From: Quillaja saponaria
Taxonomy: Eukaryota; Streptophyta; Magnoliopsida; Fabales; Quillajaceae
Length of the DNA: 64,000 nt
NCBI GenBank assembly: GCA_029379385.1
Contig: CM055606.1
Location: 20,547,142-20,611,141 of the forward strand
Direction: 5' to 3'
In this document: piece by piece, positions 1 through 13,257 of the stretch
How the letters are laid out: the number at the start of each line of letters is the position of its first letter
How positions within the stretch are numbered: position 1 is the first letter of the stretch
Notes under the pieces: model-generated
Told to the model about the DNA's origin: nothing
Database searches by the model: none
The model's input: the letters and a program-made list of their open reading frames with translations, nothing else
Position numbers and translations under genes: made by a program

Positions 1-1126
1 CTTTTAACAACAAAGGAAAATGAGAAAGTGAAATGTAAAGCTCCAAGTATTACATTGGTGTAGAAACCTGAGAAGAATAAGTAGTTTTACACGGCTGCTC
101 AAAACGGCTATTCTAAATTTGTACTAGATAGCCACTTAATGCTTTTATTCTACACTTCATCGCTCCATGTTTCCAATTTGACTATAAAAGCTGTGGTTTC
201 ATCCATGTCGATCTTCTGATTATATTGATTCCATGGGATGGTTAACGTAGCATTTTATTAGGACTCAATTGATCAGGGATTTTCCACTGGAACTGAGATA
301 AAGCTAGTTCCTAGGATTTTGAGTCCCCAGACTATGAAGTCTATATTTTTTTTCATATTTATTAACATTGAGGAAACATATTCTAGTTACTTGACAAATA
401 TTTATGGATACAAGGTTATGTGCTCTTAGTCAAGGGTGGGTTGGTTATTCTCAACTACACAAAAGTTGTCCAGTTTGCTTCTTGCTTACTGATTATTTTC
501 TTTATTTTTTTTCCCTTTTGCCAAGTATCATAGGGAGGATACTTGACCATTCTTAAGCATTATTTGTCATCAAGATAGGGTCTGATGGGATCTCTGTCCT
601 GTGTATGCTACATATTTCTAGGTATAGATTTCATATTCAGCTTGTATTAAGCATGCTATGTGCGGGTTTTTGTGTTGTTACAGGTGTTATAGCAGGCTGC
701 CCTTTTTTTCATTGAGATTTTACTAGAATATCAATATACAACTGAAGCTGATTCAGTCGGTTGTTCTATTTCTTTTATGGAAACATTTCTTCATGATCAG
801 GCGGTCACATTTCTATCACATATCCAAAGAAAGCACTGTGAATTCCTATAATGGAAGCTCTGGTATAACTTTCGTTATGCCAAAGGTATGTAAGCCCAAA
901 GCTGGCATCCACTAATTTTTTAAAACCATATTGTCAGTTCTACGGATTCATTTACACTTTGTCTGAGGCACTTTCTAGGACAGTCTGGACTTTCCAGTGG
1001 TATTTCTTATGCTTTAATATATATTTGGCACTAATTCCATGAAAGTTTTCTACTTAATTTAGAAACAGTTTTGGGAAGTTGCTGCTGTACATACTTTCAG
1101 ATACTTCTTGTGTTAATTAGAATTGA

Positions 1127-1333
1127 GTTCAATTGGAAAACACGTTGCCAGGAAATAGTCATTGGCATGACCAAACTGATTTTGTTGACAGTAGGGTTTG
1201 CCCCCTTCTCACTCATGCATCCTTATGCGCCCAGTCATTGTTGTTGTATATGCAGCAACTCAGTGTGAACAAGCTTCAAGGAGAGTGCCGTACCAAGGGT
1301 AAAGCTGATTTAGGCTACCTCCAAGACAGCTAG
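1127..1333 (+). CDS. possible 3'-terminal exon of an unrecognised plus-strand gene
   Basis: An open frame runs to a TAG at about 1331-1333, with the polar ending KGKADLGYLQDS. The frame is closed upstream at 1124, so an exon would have to begin just after that, but no strong acceptor is visible there. A short open stretch at about 802-885, flanked by an AG and a GTATGT-type donor, could be another exon of the same gene. I do not recognise the product. It could equally be chance open sequence in intergenic DNA; the call rests only on the composition of the frame. Confidence 0.2.
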   Translation, partial: VQLENTLPGNSHWHDQTDFVDSRVCPLLTHASLCAQSLLLYMQQLSVNKLQGECRTKGKADLGYLQDS

Positions 1334-3304
1334 CATAAGATTTCCTCATCAAGAGGCTCAAATCATGTCCTTTTGAGGTACCTGCTTACGTGCTTGCAAG
1401 TATACATACATGAAAAAAGGGTGATTGACTTGTGTTTCTAGATTATATGTAATCCTGGCAAGAGATTTCATTTTCCTATACTGACAGTCTAATTATACTG
1501 CCGGAACTTGTAAACAGAAAGTATAAATTCCATTTTCTGAATTCTTTGATACTCCAGAGGATTAGAGGTAATTGTAGGCTACTCGTAGGAGATGACCATG
1601 AAAATACCAACAGAAGCTTTGGGTCCAGAATCACAGCCCCATGGTTGTTGAAATAATCAGAGACACGTAATAGTGTCTCATATCACCAGGTACTATCAGT
1701 GTCACTTATTCCACTGGCCAGAACAGTTCTAAAAAGTGCTGTTATTTCACTGTAAAAATAATAAGTGTCATTGATCTTATTCCATAGCTGTTATAAACAG
1801 CCGAGACATACTTCTTCAAAAATATTGCTGTTAAACCCAATTACCAATCTTTACACTCCCCTTTACTTACAACAATTTAGGCGAAGCTTCAATCCGTTTG
1901 ATGCACATACTGGTACCCATGAATAGTACTCGTGTTGGCTGGAAAGAGACACAGTCGGATTTTCCGAAAAAATAAAAAAAGCACCATTGGAAAAACGAAC
2001 AACGGAATTTTTCAGAAAAATAAAAGGAACACCGCTGAAAAGAGACACAACAAAAAGTTCATTAAGGTACTGTTGAGCTGTCAAACTCTTTGAGCCGTCA
2101 AACTCTAAATAGGCTTGAAAAGAAAAGGGGATGAACCGTCTTTAGATGGTAAAATTTCAAGTGAATTGGCGATTTCAATTTTTTCAGAGGTATACATACC
2201 GATGAACAGTACCTCGATGAATAATAATCTTATTGCTGGAATGAAACGCAACAATAGAGAGACACGCTAGAATGAAACGCAGCAACAATAGAGAGACGCT
2301 GGAATGAGGCGTGAATGGAAGAAACAACTAGGTTTAATGATAACTGGTGACAAAGCCTTTTTTTTTTCTTCTTCTTTTTCTTCATGTGGTGACTAGATAA
2401 AAGAAAGAAAAGATTAAGATTTTTTTGGAAATAGGGCCAAGATCGGGCTTGGGTTTCAAACCCTCTGATACCATGTTAAATAAAATAGAATAAAGAAGGA
2501 TTGTGACCTTGATCTCAAAGCCTACACCCATAAACTTTATGTATAATAAATAATAAAACATAGACTTTCACATCTAAACAATGTGAGACTACACAATATA
2601 ATAATATTATATTCTTAATATCCACAATGAAATAGTTTCTCATAGCAGCTCCTGGTTGGTTATACCTAGTCCAGTTTGGGTTGCTTTAGCCTTCCTTTTC
2701 TTTTTCTGTTTTCCTTTCTTTTCTTATGTTTTTTTCCTAACCACCTTCAGTGGCGAGTCCTGAGTGAGGATTTAATGCAACATATCTGAGGCTGCCGCAT
2801 AGAATTCCTTAAGACGACAATTACATAAACTTGAGTGGTTATAAACCAACCATGAGCTACCATGGTTTCCTGATGGGTTATGTTTAAGCCTCTGCAGGAA
2901 CATTCTTATAGTTCAATCATCACTGGCATCTTCAAGCAAAGAGAAGAAATAAAAAAAGAAGTTCCCTGGCTTCAGTCAATAATATATTGGGTTCGACAAG
3001 ACATGTGCAACATTATTATCTGTGACGAACCTTAGCAAAGGGTCAAATCTATCAAGAATACTTTTCTTACTAATTTAAGGTGAAAGGATATGCTACAATT
3101 CCTGATCTTACGTGACAAATTGTCATGCATGGTGACAGCTTACACAAATGATGTGGTGTTTGGGGTATAAACCCTAGTTAGTGTGACAAACAACATATCA
3201 ACCATGACCTCATAAGACTACTGAAGCTTGGAAATGAGGGTGCAAATGCCAAATACCCCTTATCATATGTGTGCTAAGCTTGGCCATGTTTCTCACTTAG
3301 AAGC
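1334..3304. other. intergenic, repeat-rich
   Basis: No convincing gene. Short degenerate direct repeats occur at about 1940-2075 and 2238-2310, where a unit containing AATGAAACGCA...CAATAGAGAGAC appears twice. At 2464-2475 the plus strand reads CTGATACCATGT, like a tRNA-Met primer-binding site read from the minus strand. Beside it lies an AT-rich stretch (about 2575-2625) resembling part of the repeat-derived DNA at 11770-11812. This suggests a decayed LTR-type element, but no paired LTR was found. The 3' UTR of the minus-strand ERD2 gene probably occupies the last few hundred bases. Confidence 0.4.
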
Positions 3305-6300
3305 TCAAGCCGGTAAATGGAGCCTTTCATTGTTCTTCCAGCTGCAAAACATTAAAGTGGTGTCAACTAAATAAAGATAACAATGAAGTTGTGATATAAT
3401 TAGAGCATATTTTTCTTTCCAAAAATAATTAGAAAGACTAAAGCAATTACCTCTGGAAGTAATAGTAGAAGAAATCAGCATAGAGTAGTGTCTGGATAAA
3501 CCCGGCTATCCAGGCTGCAATAGCATAACCACATCTCAGTGCCAATGAAGGGGTGAGCATAAACAAGAAGGGAGTGTGAGAAAGAGAGTGATCATACTTA
3601 TCAAATGGACGAAGTGTTTCTCAGTGAAGTAGCGATAAATCCAATTTAAGATGTACAATGCTCGATATGCACTGCAAAAAGTAAAAATATGCCACACATC
3701 ACAAACTTGCACCTTCAAAATGACAGAGCGGTTTAGACTACAGAAGTCATATAATATAGCTAATGTATAAGTGTATTTCCCATCATGAAATTGATTCAAT
3801 ATACAAGCACTGAAAGATAAGATAGATGTATGCCTGGTAAAGATGCATGATCAAGGACAGGATGAAATGGCAAAACTGACTAGCTATTGGCACTGGAAGG
3901 GCTACTCCCAACTTGGATCCAAATAAAAAACAAAAATCAGCTTTTTACCAATCATATTTGAATCCAAAACTCACATTCTACACATCATGACAATCAAATC
4001 TAATCGGATCAAATTAAGATCATTGACACATACACACACAACAACAACAAAAAAAAGAAAGGAGTTCTGCAGCAGATAAAAACAAAAGTATAAAATGTAA
4101 TAATGAGGAACAATTAAACAATGATGATGAAAAAAAAAAAGATATGACATCAAAGTACCACAGACAACAAGAATATAAAGGAACTTAAAAATACCCAAGG
4201 AGAAGAACATATTGTCCTGTTAAGTTGTCAATATTTCTTGTTCTTTGCAACAATACCAGCTGGGGGAGGATGGCAACAGCTTCCAAATATATGGAAAATG
4301 CCCACATTATCTGCCCAAATACAATTGGTAGAAGTATACAAGTTATTTAAAATATGGTAGAATTATATACAATCTTTTTTACTCCTTGATGAAAAATGAA
4401 GAAATAAAATTGTATAACTTGAAACCTTCAGAGAAGAACAAAGAAACATAACCAAACATGCATGCAAAACAGATACATCTACCTAAAAAGTTGTTTAGAA
4501 TAACGGAGGTACCTCCTTAAAGGTGAACTTCTCATTTATAAGGAGAGCCAAGAGTAGACAAGGAAGGACCAGAAAATAGTGGCGGAAGGTGTCTTGGTCC
4601 TTATCATAGGATCTGCGTACAATTTTGTGGCTCCGTATGTACCAAACAATTGTGAAGGAGCTCCCGAGAAATATCAACTTCATAACAGTATTATAAAGTG
4701 AGACATAGTCGGTAAATATATCCAAGTAGCGGGTAGCGAAGACAATAGCATAGAGCTCTTGAGTCTTTAGTGAGATGCCTACATCAAACATAGAAGGCCA
4801 GATTTATAGACTATAAAGACACCACCCCAAACAAGAGATGCAAAATAATAGTATAGATTACAACATATACAACCAAGTAAGATCAGGATTGAACTGAGGT
4901 GGAAGACAATAAGTCATATCACATGTTAATACCAATAATTTTTTTTACAAGAATCGGTTCTATATTAAAACATATAAAGCAGAATCAATATACTTTCATC
5001 ACCACTATACAGCAGTACTGCACCTAAAACATATATTTTAGCTTAATATTAGAATATTGCATTAGCACTTATATTTTCACTTCTTAGGAGGCAATATAGC
5101 TCCACAATAAAGCATCGTAGAATAGAACAACTGATAGCAATTGATCTTCAAAATATATTAGATATTTTGGTTCTTGCTCAACATCCTGGTTAAAACATTC
5201 AGGATTCCCTCCTTCCCTCCGTTCCCCCACCCCTACATATGTGTTAAGTAGCTGAATCAATTAGTGAATTTGTGTAAGCTCCATATGTACACAGTATGTA
5301 TTAGAAAAAGACACAATCATGAGCTGAAGTAGTAAATAATATCAATAAAATATTTCTAATGTCTGATGATTTGAAGATCAATTTATAATGTCGGCAAAAT
5401 GAAGGCTGAAACTTGGTTTATATTTTCCTGCTGTCTATGTGAGAAGAGTTTTTAGTTTGCCACCAGCCATTGCTATGACTGTCTTGTTCCTTATCCGTCC
5501 CTTAGCAACTCTTTGAATTGGACGCTACTATGTTTCTCCCCAATCTATCCCTCAGGTTTTCATAAATTTCTTATATTCTGTCCATAATCAGTATTACCAA
5601 GATGTTTGTGTAGATAATTCATAGCTATGATTGTTACAATATTTTCATAAATCATCTTTCATGTAAACTTGAGAGGAATGGTGTTGGAAGTCACTTGAGA
5701 ATTAAGGGGTGTGACCATGTGAGGCTTGAAGGAGACTAAAATGTACTAGGAAAAAAATTGAAAAAAGTTGAGAACTAAAGAGCTTGATAAATGATAATGG
5801 TGTTGCATCATCAGCCACTTGGCTTAATAGTTAAGCAAGACTCTCTCTTCCAAGACTCCAAGTAACATTCAATTAATGTCATTTTCCCTCACGTGACTCC
5901 GTTTCAGAAATTCCAATAGCTTCAGTTGGAGATAACATCTGATCTTAGTTTGGCCCATTGCAAAGCCAAGACTGTCTGAAATTTCATTGAACCCACCATT
6001 TAACTTCCTTTCCGCTGACACAAAATTAAGATGTAAGAAATTTCATTGAACCCACCATTTAACTTACTCTCCTCTAACACAAGATTAAAATGTAAAAACT
6101 TGGGATATGAAAATTTGTGGAAAGGCCTTAACTTTAGTCATCTCTATAGCCCCCTACTTTAATTCCCCAAAAAATAGACATTCTTGACATTCATTCACTT
6201 CATTGTAGATATATCATAAGAGCTCAATTTCAGAATATATATCGCAGGGAGGGGAAAAAAAAAAAGACAAGCAAAAAAAACCCATTTCCTGCCCTTGCAC

Positions 6301-6558
6301 CAGAAACATAATCTTAGTTAAACGTGGATCCAAGAAAAGATCAAATAAAATCAGAAGATCCGGTAAAGGAAAAAAAAAAAAAAAAAAAAAGGAAATTTAA
6401 GAAGAAAGTCATCAAGTGTACCATCATTGGCAGCTAAAATCAAAGAAAACTGAGGAGAGAGACTTACCAGCACAGGATTTGATTGTGTGAATCTTGAGAA
6501 GCAAAACGAGGACGCTGGCCAAATGGGTCATATCCCCTGCTAATCTGAAAATATTCAT
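3305..6558 (-). CDS. ERD2: ER lumen protein-retaining receptor (KDEL/HDEL receptor, ERD2)
   Basis: ERD2 is a seven-span membrane protein of the cis-Golgi and ER. It binds the C-terminal K/HDEL signal of escaped ER proteins and returns them in COPI vesicles. Six exons on the minus strand: 6558-6468, 4778-4513, 4310-4195, 3671-3598, 3514-3451 and 3341-3305, all with GT-AG borders and compatible phases. They give 648 nt, that is 215 residues, the usual length for plant ERD2. Diagnostic stretches are the N terminus MNIFRLAGDMTHLASVLVLL, then ISLKTQELYA, TRYLDIFTDYVSLYN, DTFRHYFLVLPC, LPQLVLLQRTRNIDNLTGQY, AYRALYILNWIYRYFTE, and the end SWKNNERLHLPA. No stop or frameshift was found. Intron 1 is 1.7 kb and holds a 59-bp tandem duplication. 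Confidence 0.96.
5979..6096. repeat. 59-bp tandem duplication in ERD2 intron 1
   Basis: Two adjacent copies, 5979-6037 and 6038-6096, share the block TTTCATTGAACCCACCATTT and then diverge by scattered substitutions. The period is 59. It is noncoding. Confidence 0.8.
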
Positions 6559-8079
6559 TTTTCTTTTCTCTGATTATTTCTCTCTTTCTGGGTTTGAAAG
6601 GTTTATGAAAATTGACGTATTTGGATCAACCGGAAAGTGTTTTCTCCGAGAGAAAAAATGTGTGCAGAAATCCTAGATCTCCGATTGATCCCCAATCAGA
6701 TTTTTCTTTGCTTCTCACATCCGCAATAATGACTAGAGAGTATCCAACGGGTCAGGCTAGTCAAGCCTCCCCTAGGCGTAAGCTTAACATATAATCCTTC
6801 TATTGCAGGCTTGGGCCCATCCTGGACTTTTGCCCATTTTTTCTTTTTATTTTTATGAGAAAAAGGGTGGGAAGGTTTTTTTGTTTTGTTTTTGGTTACA
6901 TGGGAAAGAAGTTAGGGCTCTATTTTCTTGTAAAAAAAAAACTATATCCTATGTTGAGAGTTACAAGTGAAGAAATCTTAAAACTTTATCTTTAAGAATG
7001 TGTGCATTTCTCATTAATCATCTCCTACTAGTTTATATATATATATATATATATATATTACAATACACATCTTAATTAATTATATTTTTAATTTGGTTAA
7101 AGATATAACATTCATGACGTGATTAAATATCTTGACTAAATTTAAATTCAAAAAATTTGATAATAATATTATATTCTTCATACTAATGTTTTAAAATATT
7201 ATATCCATTCTACCAAAAGAAAATAAAACAATATTATATCCACTATTAGACATTCAAATAATATTCTAACAATTGTAGAATAATATATTTTTTTAACTTC
7301 ACAAAGAAGTATATGTATGTATGTATTTTCTTACATATTATTTGTCGATATCAATTTATAAATGCTACATGCCAAATTTTTTATTTTTTTTTTACAGGCA
7401 ATGACTATAATAATTGTAAACAAAAACATGTGTCTCAGTCTTTCTAATTGTATAACTAATTGCATACTCATTGCCCTAGATTTAAGCTTGATTGGTGGGT
7501 CTAATTCATTGTTATGACATGGTACACATTATTAGAGAAAAGAGTAATTGATAAAAAATAATACTAAAAAAAGAAGAAACAAAAGGTGACTATCCACCCA
7601 CTTGGTGGATAGGTTAATAACAGCGTGTGCACCAGAAAACAAAAACAGAACAGCCTCCTCTACGCTCTCACAAGGCAACTCAAAGTGGATGGTAACTGTT
7701 TTCATCTAAAAGCCAATCTCAGTGTATCCCCAATTACCTTCTTCCCTCCGCAAACATGAAAATCTACCCTTTCTTTCACGATACATTCCCCCTGTTTTCA
7801 ACAACTCATCCTCTCTCTGTCTCTCTATGTCTCTCTGTCTCTCTCTGTTTATGCTATTGTATAATGAGTATATATGTATGTAAAATTCATTGATTTGCTG
7901 AATCATATATGCATCCAAATTTTGTATCCCATTTTTGAATTCTTTGACTCTCTCCCTCAAAAGTCAACAGTTCCTCCCCTATCTATCCGCTGTGACTCTA
8001 TTTATATGAGCTCTAATAGAATCCTCCAAATTACTTATCTGGGTTTTTGGTTATGCATACAATAGATTGAAACCCACAA
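6559..8079. other. intergenic between divergent ERD2 and PAP15 genes
   Basis: This is the shared upstream region of ERD2 (minus) and the phosphatase gene (plus). It contains a (TA)n tract at about 7034-7059, AT-rich low-complexity DNA to about 7400, and a CT-rich tract at about 7807-7850 of the kind common in plant 5' UTRs and core promoters. A run TATATATGTATG at about 7870-7880 lies 200 bp before the phosphatase ATG and may be part of its promoter. I see no gene. Confidence 0.5.
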
Positions 8080-11000
8080 ATGGGATTGGTTTCAGTGTCT
8101 GAGATTGTACTCTTTTTGTTGTTTTCACTGAGTTTGGGCATAGTTTCGAAAGAAATTCCAACCACCCTTGATGGACCCTTCAAGCCTGTGACTGTCCCAC
8201 TTGACAAAAGTTTTCGGGGAAATGCCGTGGACCTGCCCGATACAGATCCTTTAGTTCAGAGAACTGTTGAAGGGTTTGAGCCTGAACAAATCTCTGTTTC
8301 TCTCTCTGCTACCTATGACTCTGTTTGGATTTCTTGGATTACAGGTTTGTTGCTCATTCCAGTAATTGCCATTAGCTTTAAGCTCCAGATTTCGTTTCTA
8401 TTGATTTGGATAATGCTTCAAAGGTTGGAACTTGATATATAGTCCAAAAGGTCTGTTTTCTTTTCTTCCTTTTTCCCCAAAAGCAACAAACTTTGCTCTC
8501 AAAACCTAATAAGTCGCTGGGTGTGTGCTGCTAAATCTGCCTCCTCCTGCCACGGAGGCTTTCCTCGGCTAAGATATCCATAAGAGATTTTTATTGAGAA
8601 GAAAAAAGAAAATAAGCTTTAGGCTTTCAGCTAGCTATACCCTTCTAATCTTGGTTGTCAAGTGTGTAATTGTTTACTTTTCCGCGCAGTTAGTGCTTGT
8701 TTATACTAATATATCTCATTGGACATAAATTACCACAGTTCCTTATGTAGTTGTTTTGTTCAATTTGATTTGAATTTGCAGGGGAGTTCCAAATTGGTGA
8801 CAATATCGAACCATTAAATCCTGAAACTGTTGCTAGTATAGTTCAATATGGAATCTATGGGTTGCCAATGACTCACCAATCTGTGGGTTATTCCCTTGTG
8901 TACAATCAACTTTATCCTTTTGAAGGCCTGCAAAACTACACTTCTGGAATTATACATCATGTTCGTATCACAGGTATATTAGTACTATGCTACTTTCCGA
9001 ACTGCATAGAACCCACATTTATCAATATTCCCTCTGGATAACTCCTATGATTGAGCAATACATTTTCCTTCACCTGTATATTTATTGCCAACACTAATTA
9101 GAAGTATTCATAAACTTGGCCTGACCATATGTAGTCTTCTCTTGTACTGACATTTACTGGGTTATATATATATATAAAAGCAAGCAAATCAATAACCAAT
9201 TGGTATAAATTAGTCTTACATGGATACTGCCATGCTTGGTGGTATATGCAGTATTCATTCTTGGACTACCTGAATTTATTGATTGATTTCAGAACTCTGC
9301 TTTCTTACCTGCAGGTTTGAAACCGAACATGCTATATCAGTATCAATGTGGAGATCCTTATTTACAAGCAATTAGTGATATACATTATTTTAGAACTATG
9401 CCAGTATCCGACCCTAAGAGTTACCCTAGTAGAATTGCAGTGGTGGGTGACCTGGGCCTTACATACAATACCACATCTACAGTTAATCATTTATTGAGTA
9501 ACCATCCTGATCTTGTTTTATTGGTTGGAGATGTTAGTTATGCTAACTTGTATCTCACGAATGGAACTGGTTCGGATTGCTACTCTTGCTCATTTCCTGA
9601 TACTCCCATTCATGAAACTTACCAACCCCGGTGGGATTATTGGGGAAGGTAAAATTTTAATCGTATACTGAATTTATCACATTATTTTGCTCTACCACGG
9701 GAATGTTATGAATGAAAAACTGTAAGTTTAGTTTTCTGATACATGTAATGTAATTACTAAGGCAATACTGGTTAAATTTTACTAGCTCAGGGGTATTCAC
9801 AAAAGCTTTATTATATAATTTGAACTATGCTTCAGCTGTCGAACTTGTCATACAGCTTTTTGTTTGAACCTTAGTAAGTAAAGAAGGTAGGCAATCTAGC
9901 AATTGTCTGAATATTTCAGATTACCTTTTGGATAACAACAGTAGGGATTTCAGATCATGGAGTCATCACTGTATTATTGCTATCAGGTACATGGAACCTC
10001 TACTGTCTAATGTTCCAATAATGGTGGTGGAAGGAAACCATGAGATTGAGCAACAGGCTGAAAATCAGACATTTGTTGCTTATAGTTCTCGATTTGCATT
10101 CCCAACAGAAGAGAGTGGTTCATCATCCACACTCTACTATTCTTTCAATGCAGGGGGGATACATTTTATAATGCTTGGGGCCTACATATCATATGACAGA
10201 ATCAGGTGAACTCTTGCTTCAACCTTTCTTTTTCCCTGCTTATCCATATTCCTATTCAAGTCTCTAAATTCTCTGTTAGCCCTTCGTTGGATCACAATCA
10301 TCTTCACTGTTGATTTTTTTAAAAAACAAATCCAGTTTTGTTGGTCACAAACATCTTGACAGTTATTTTCCCTTCACATATGTTATCTAATCTTCTAGCA
10401 AATTTCTGAACTAGCTATTGCATTAAGACTGCTATTTCTCTTCTCTTTTTTTTAAGTAAACTTACAAAAGAAGGCAAAGAAAATAAAAAACCAACCTTAG
10501 AAGCATGGAGGAGCTCGTTAGTTGAAATAAATTTAGCACCCTTTTAGAATGTATTGCTGCATTTCCTGTGTTCATATGTATGGGTGTGCTTGTGTCTCAA
10601 ATGGAGAGAGAGAGAAATGAATTTTAAATACCGCATAATCAGATAGTTATTGTTTTCGGGTGATAGGGGAACAATATAAGTGGCTAGAGAGAGACCTGGC
10701 TTATGTTGACCGGGAAGTAACTCCATGGTTGGTGGCTGCTTGGCATCCACCGTGGTACAGCACCTACAAGGCACATTATCGAGAAGCAGAGTGTATGAGG
10801 GTGGAGATGGAAGACTTGCTATATAATTATGGTGTCGACATTGTCTTCAATGGGCATGTAAGTGTACATCACATCTTGTTGACAGTTAATGTGGCTATCT
10901 TTGTTAGAAAATTTTAATGATAATTAAAACCTAGGCTATCTATAAACTTAAGCTTCTGGTTTGCAAATACTTTCTTGGTATTGCATTTCATTTATGTCAC

Positions 11001-13257
11001 AACTAGGTTAATGTTGTGACACTAACCTGAAGAAGAAAATGGCATTTAGGAAGATGGATTTTCTATTATCTAACTATTCAGATAAAATTTAACATCAGAA
11101 GCAAATAATGGATGCTTCACAGATCATACTTGTAAGCTGTTTGCAGAATGTAAATTTGGAGCTTCATAGGTAAGACTTGAATATAATGATGATTTTGTAT
11201 TATATGAGAATTGGATGATTTGGTTACATAGAAAAAGCTTGTATATATAGGCTATACAAGTTGACCTAACATAACGAACCTAGCCTAGTATAAGACTACA
11301 TACAATAATCATGCATAAATTATAGGCCATTAATCATGGGCTGTAATATACTCCAACTCCCTTCCTAAAACTCACTCAAGGTGGTTGACTCGAAACTAGC
11401 TTGAGTTTGGAAACTAAACTGATGAAGTGTCATAAAATACTTGCTCTGGTATGTGTGAGGCGACGTATAACTGGTAGGGGGATTATGCTGCCCTAGGCCA
11501 TGTTCAGGGACGTCTCACGCAGGGCAGTCCAAGGTATATGCTCAGTGACGTATGAAAAGTTATAAGTACACATGAGGTAATATATAATTGGTAGGGGGAT
11601 TAGGCTTCCTTAAGCTATGTTCAGGGACGTCTCATGCATGGCACTCCGAGTACTTATGAAGAGATATAAGAAATATATATATATATAATTTTTTTTATTT
11701 TTTTTGAAAAGGAAGACAATGAGTTGGTTGGGATTGTGAGATAAGGGGAGCTAAGAGCAAGCTCAAATCAATGTAGGACTACATAATAAATAATATTATA
11801 TTCCTAACAGTCAGAAGCATTGATCTTTATTTTGAAACCATAAACAGGTTCATGCCTATGAGAGATCAAACCGAGTATATAATTACACATTAAATCCCTG
11901 TGGTCCCGTTTATATCATGATTGGTGATGGAGGTAACCGGGAGAAGATGGCTATTACTGCATGCCGATGAACCTGGAAACTGCCCAGAGCCATCAACAAC
12001 ACCAGATGACTATATGGGTGGTTTCTGTGCCTTCAATTTCACATCTGGCCCAGCAGCAGGTAAATTCTGTTGGGATCAGCAGCCTGACTATAGTGCTTTC
12101 AGAGAAAGTAGCTTCGGCCATGGCATTCTGGAGGTTCACTCTTTCTCTCTCTCTCTCTCTGATACTTGCACACACACACATCATGCCATGAAATTCTATG
12201 AAAATGTTATCCTATAAATGTTCTGTTTGACATCAAAGTTCAGATCAAATATATACTGTGAAGCTACTCAGGAATGTGAGGTTAAGAAAAATGTTAACTC
12301 ATGTCTATCTTTGTTTTTTTAGCAGTTGATTTAGCCTTAAAATCAGTAGTAATCTTATGGTCATATTGAAAACAAATTTGGAAAGCTTACTAAAGTTTAA
12401 GCTAATAAAATTTTCAAAATGGATAGAAGCCTTATATGATAATGGTAAGACCCCAAAATATGCGAAGATATTGATACCAGTCAACATGTAAATGCTCCAA
12501 TTCTACTGATTTTAAGATGGTTTATAATAATAAGATCTCTATTTGGTGGCAAATTAATACTCTTATAAACATTGTTTGAGGATGACTACAAATTAACAGT
12601 TGTGTTTACGTACAGGTAAAAAATGAAACCCATGCTTTATGGATTTGGCACCGCAATCAGGACTTGTACAGTACTGCAGGAGATATGATCTACATTGTTA
12701 GGCAACCTGAGAGGTGTCTTGTTGAATCTGAGGTATATGAACCTGGAAAAACATGGATATGGAGCACTTTAATTGGATGCTTAGAAATTTATAATTATTC
12801 TGATCATTTCAAGTTTAACATTGTCAAGTAAATTCTAGAAATGTTTAATGTGCTAGCACAAAATAGAGTCAGGAAGTTATAGCTGTTATTTGATGGGAAC
12901 CATTGCTGCAAAACATATTTTGCTCATGATATATATATTTACGTACATACTATATTCTCACATGAAGCAACCAAACAAGCAGGAAGTTGTGCACATCTCC
13001 TCTTGCATCTCATAATCTTAAATCCTTGAAACTAATTGGGCCTAATCTAGTGTTTCTGTGTCAAACTTGGTCCTACTGCTCTTCTCTGTGCTTTGGCCTC
13101 CTGTTTCAACAATAACATAGCAAACATTTGTCCATAATTCTTCATGTCTTTTATTATAATGTCATCTTGTACTTACGGATATCATGTTATAAATAGAATC
13201 TCAGATTATTTCTTCTTTTTCTTTTTTGTTTTGGCTCTTCTCTTTCAGGTCCCTTGA
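8080..13257 (+). CDS. PAP15: purple acid phosphatase, PAP15 type (phytase-like), with two frameshifts
   Basis: Secreted Fe-containing acid phosphatase; the Arabidopsis family member releases phosphate from phytate. Eight exons: 8080-8344, 8782-8973, 9315-9648, 9987-10205, 10667-10857, 11848-12133, 12616-12732 and 13249-13257, about 536 residues, the family length. A signal peptide precedes KEIPTTLDGPFKPVTVPLDK. The metal-binding motifs are in order: VVGDLG, GDVSYANLY, GNHE, AAWHPPWYSTY, and GH joined across intron 5 to VHAYERS. Two breaks are visible. In exon 4 the donor at 10206 leaves two bases, while exon 5 (GG then GAACAATAT) needs one, so one extra base sits at about 10193-10204. In exon 6 the GDGGNREKMAI frame (to about 11958) and the HADEPGNC frame (from 11960) differ by one base, and the first frame stops at 11968. 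Either the locus is decaying or the assembly has indels; all else looks conserved. Confidence 0.93.
11462..11662 (+). repeat. imperfect ~117-bp tandem duplication in PAP15 intron 5
   Basis: The block GGTAGGGGGATTA...TGTTCAGGGACGTCTCA occurs at 11473 and again at 11590, an offset of 117 bases, and similarity extends on both sides. The surroundings (about 11220-11815) resemble transposon-derived DNA: a CT-rich stretch at about 11350-11385 and a motif, ATGTAGGACTACATAATAAA, that recurs in altered form near 2580. Insertion of this material probably explains why the intron is nearly 1 kb. Confidence 0.7.
12139..12182. repeat. CT and CA microsatellites in PAP15 intron 6
   Basis: A (CT)n tract at about 12139-12160 is followed by (CA)n at about 12170-12180, just inside intron 6. 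Confidence 0.85.

Noticed and set aside
1863..2084. 73-codon minus-strand frame
   Set aside because: It covers short degenerate repeats and has no domain.
12305..12487. 60-codon minus-strand frame in a PAP15 intron
   Set aside because: Intronic, no family, opposite strand to the gene.
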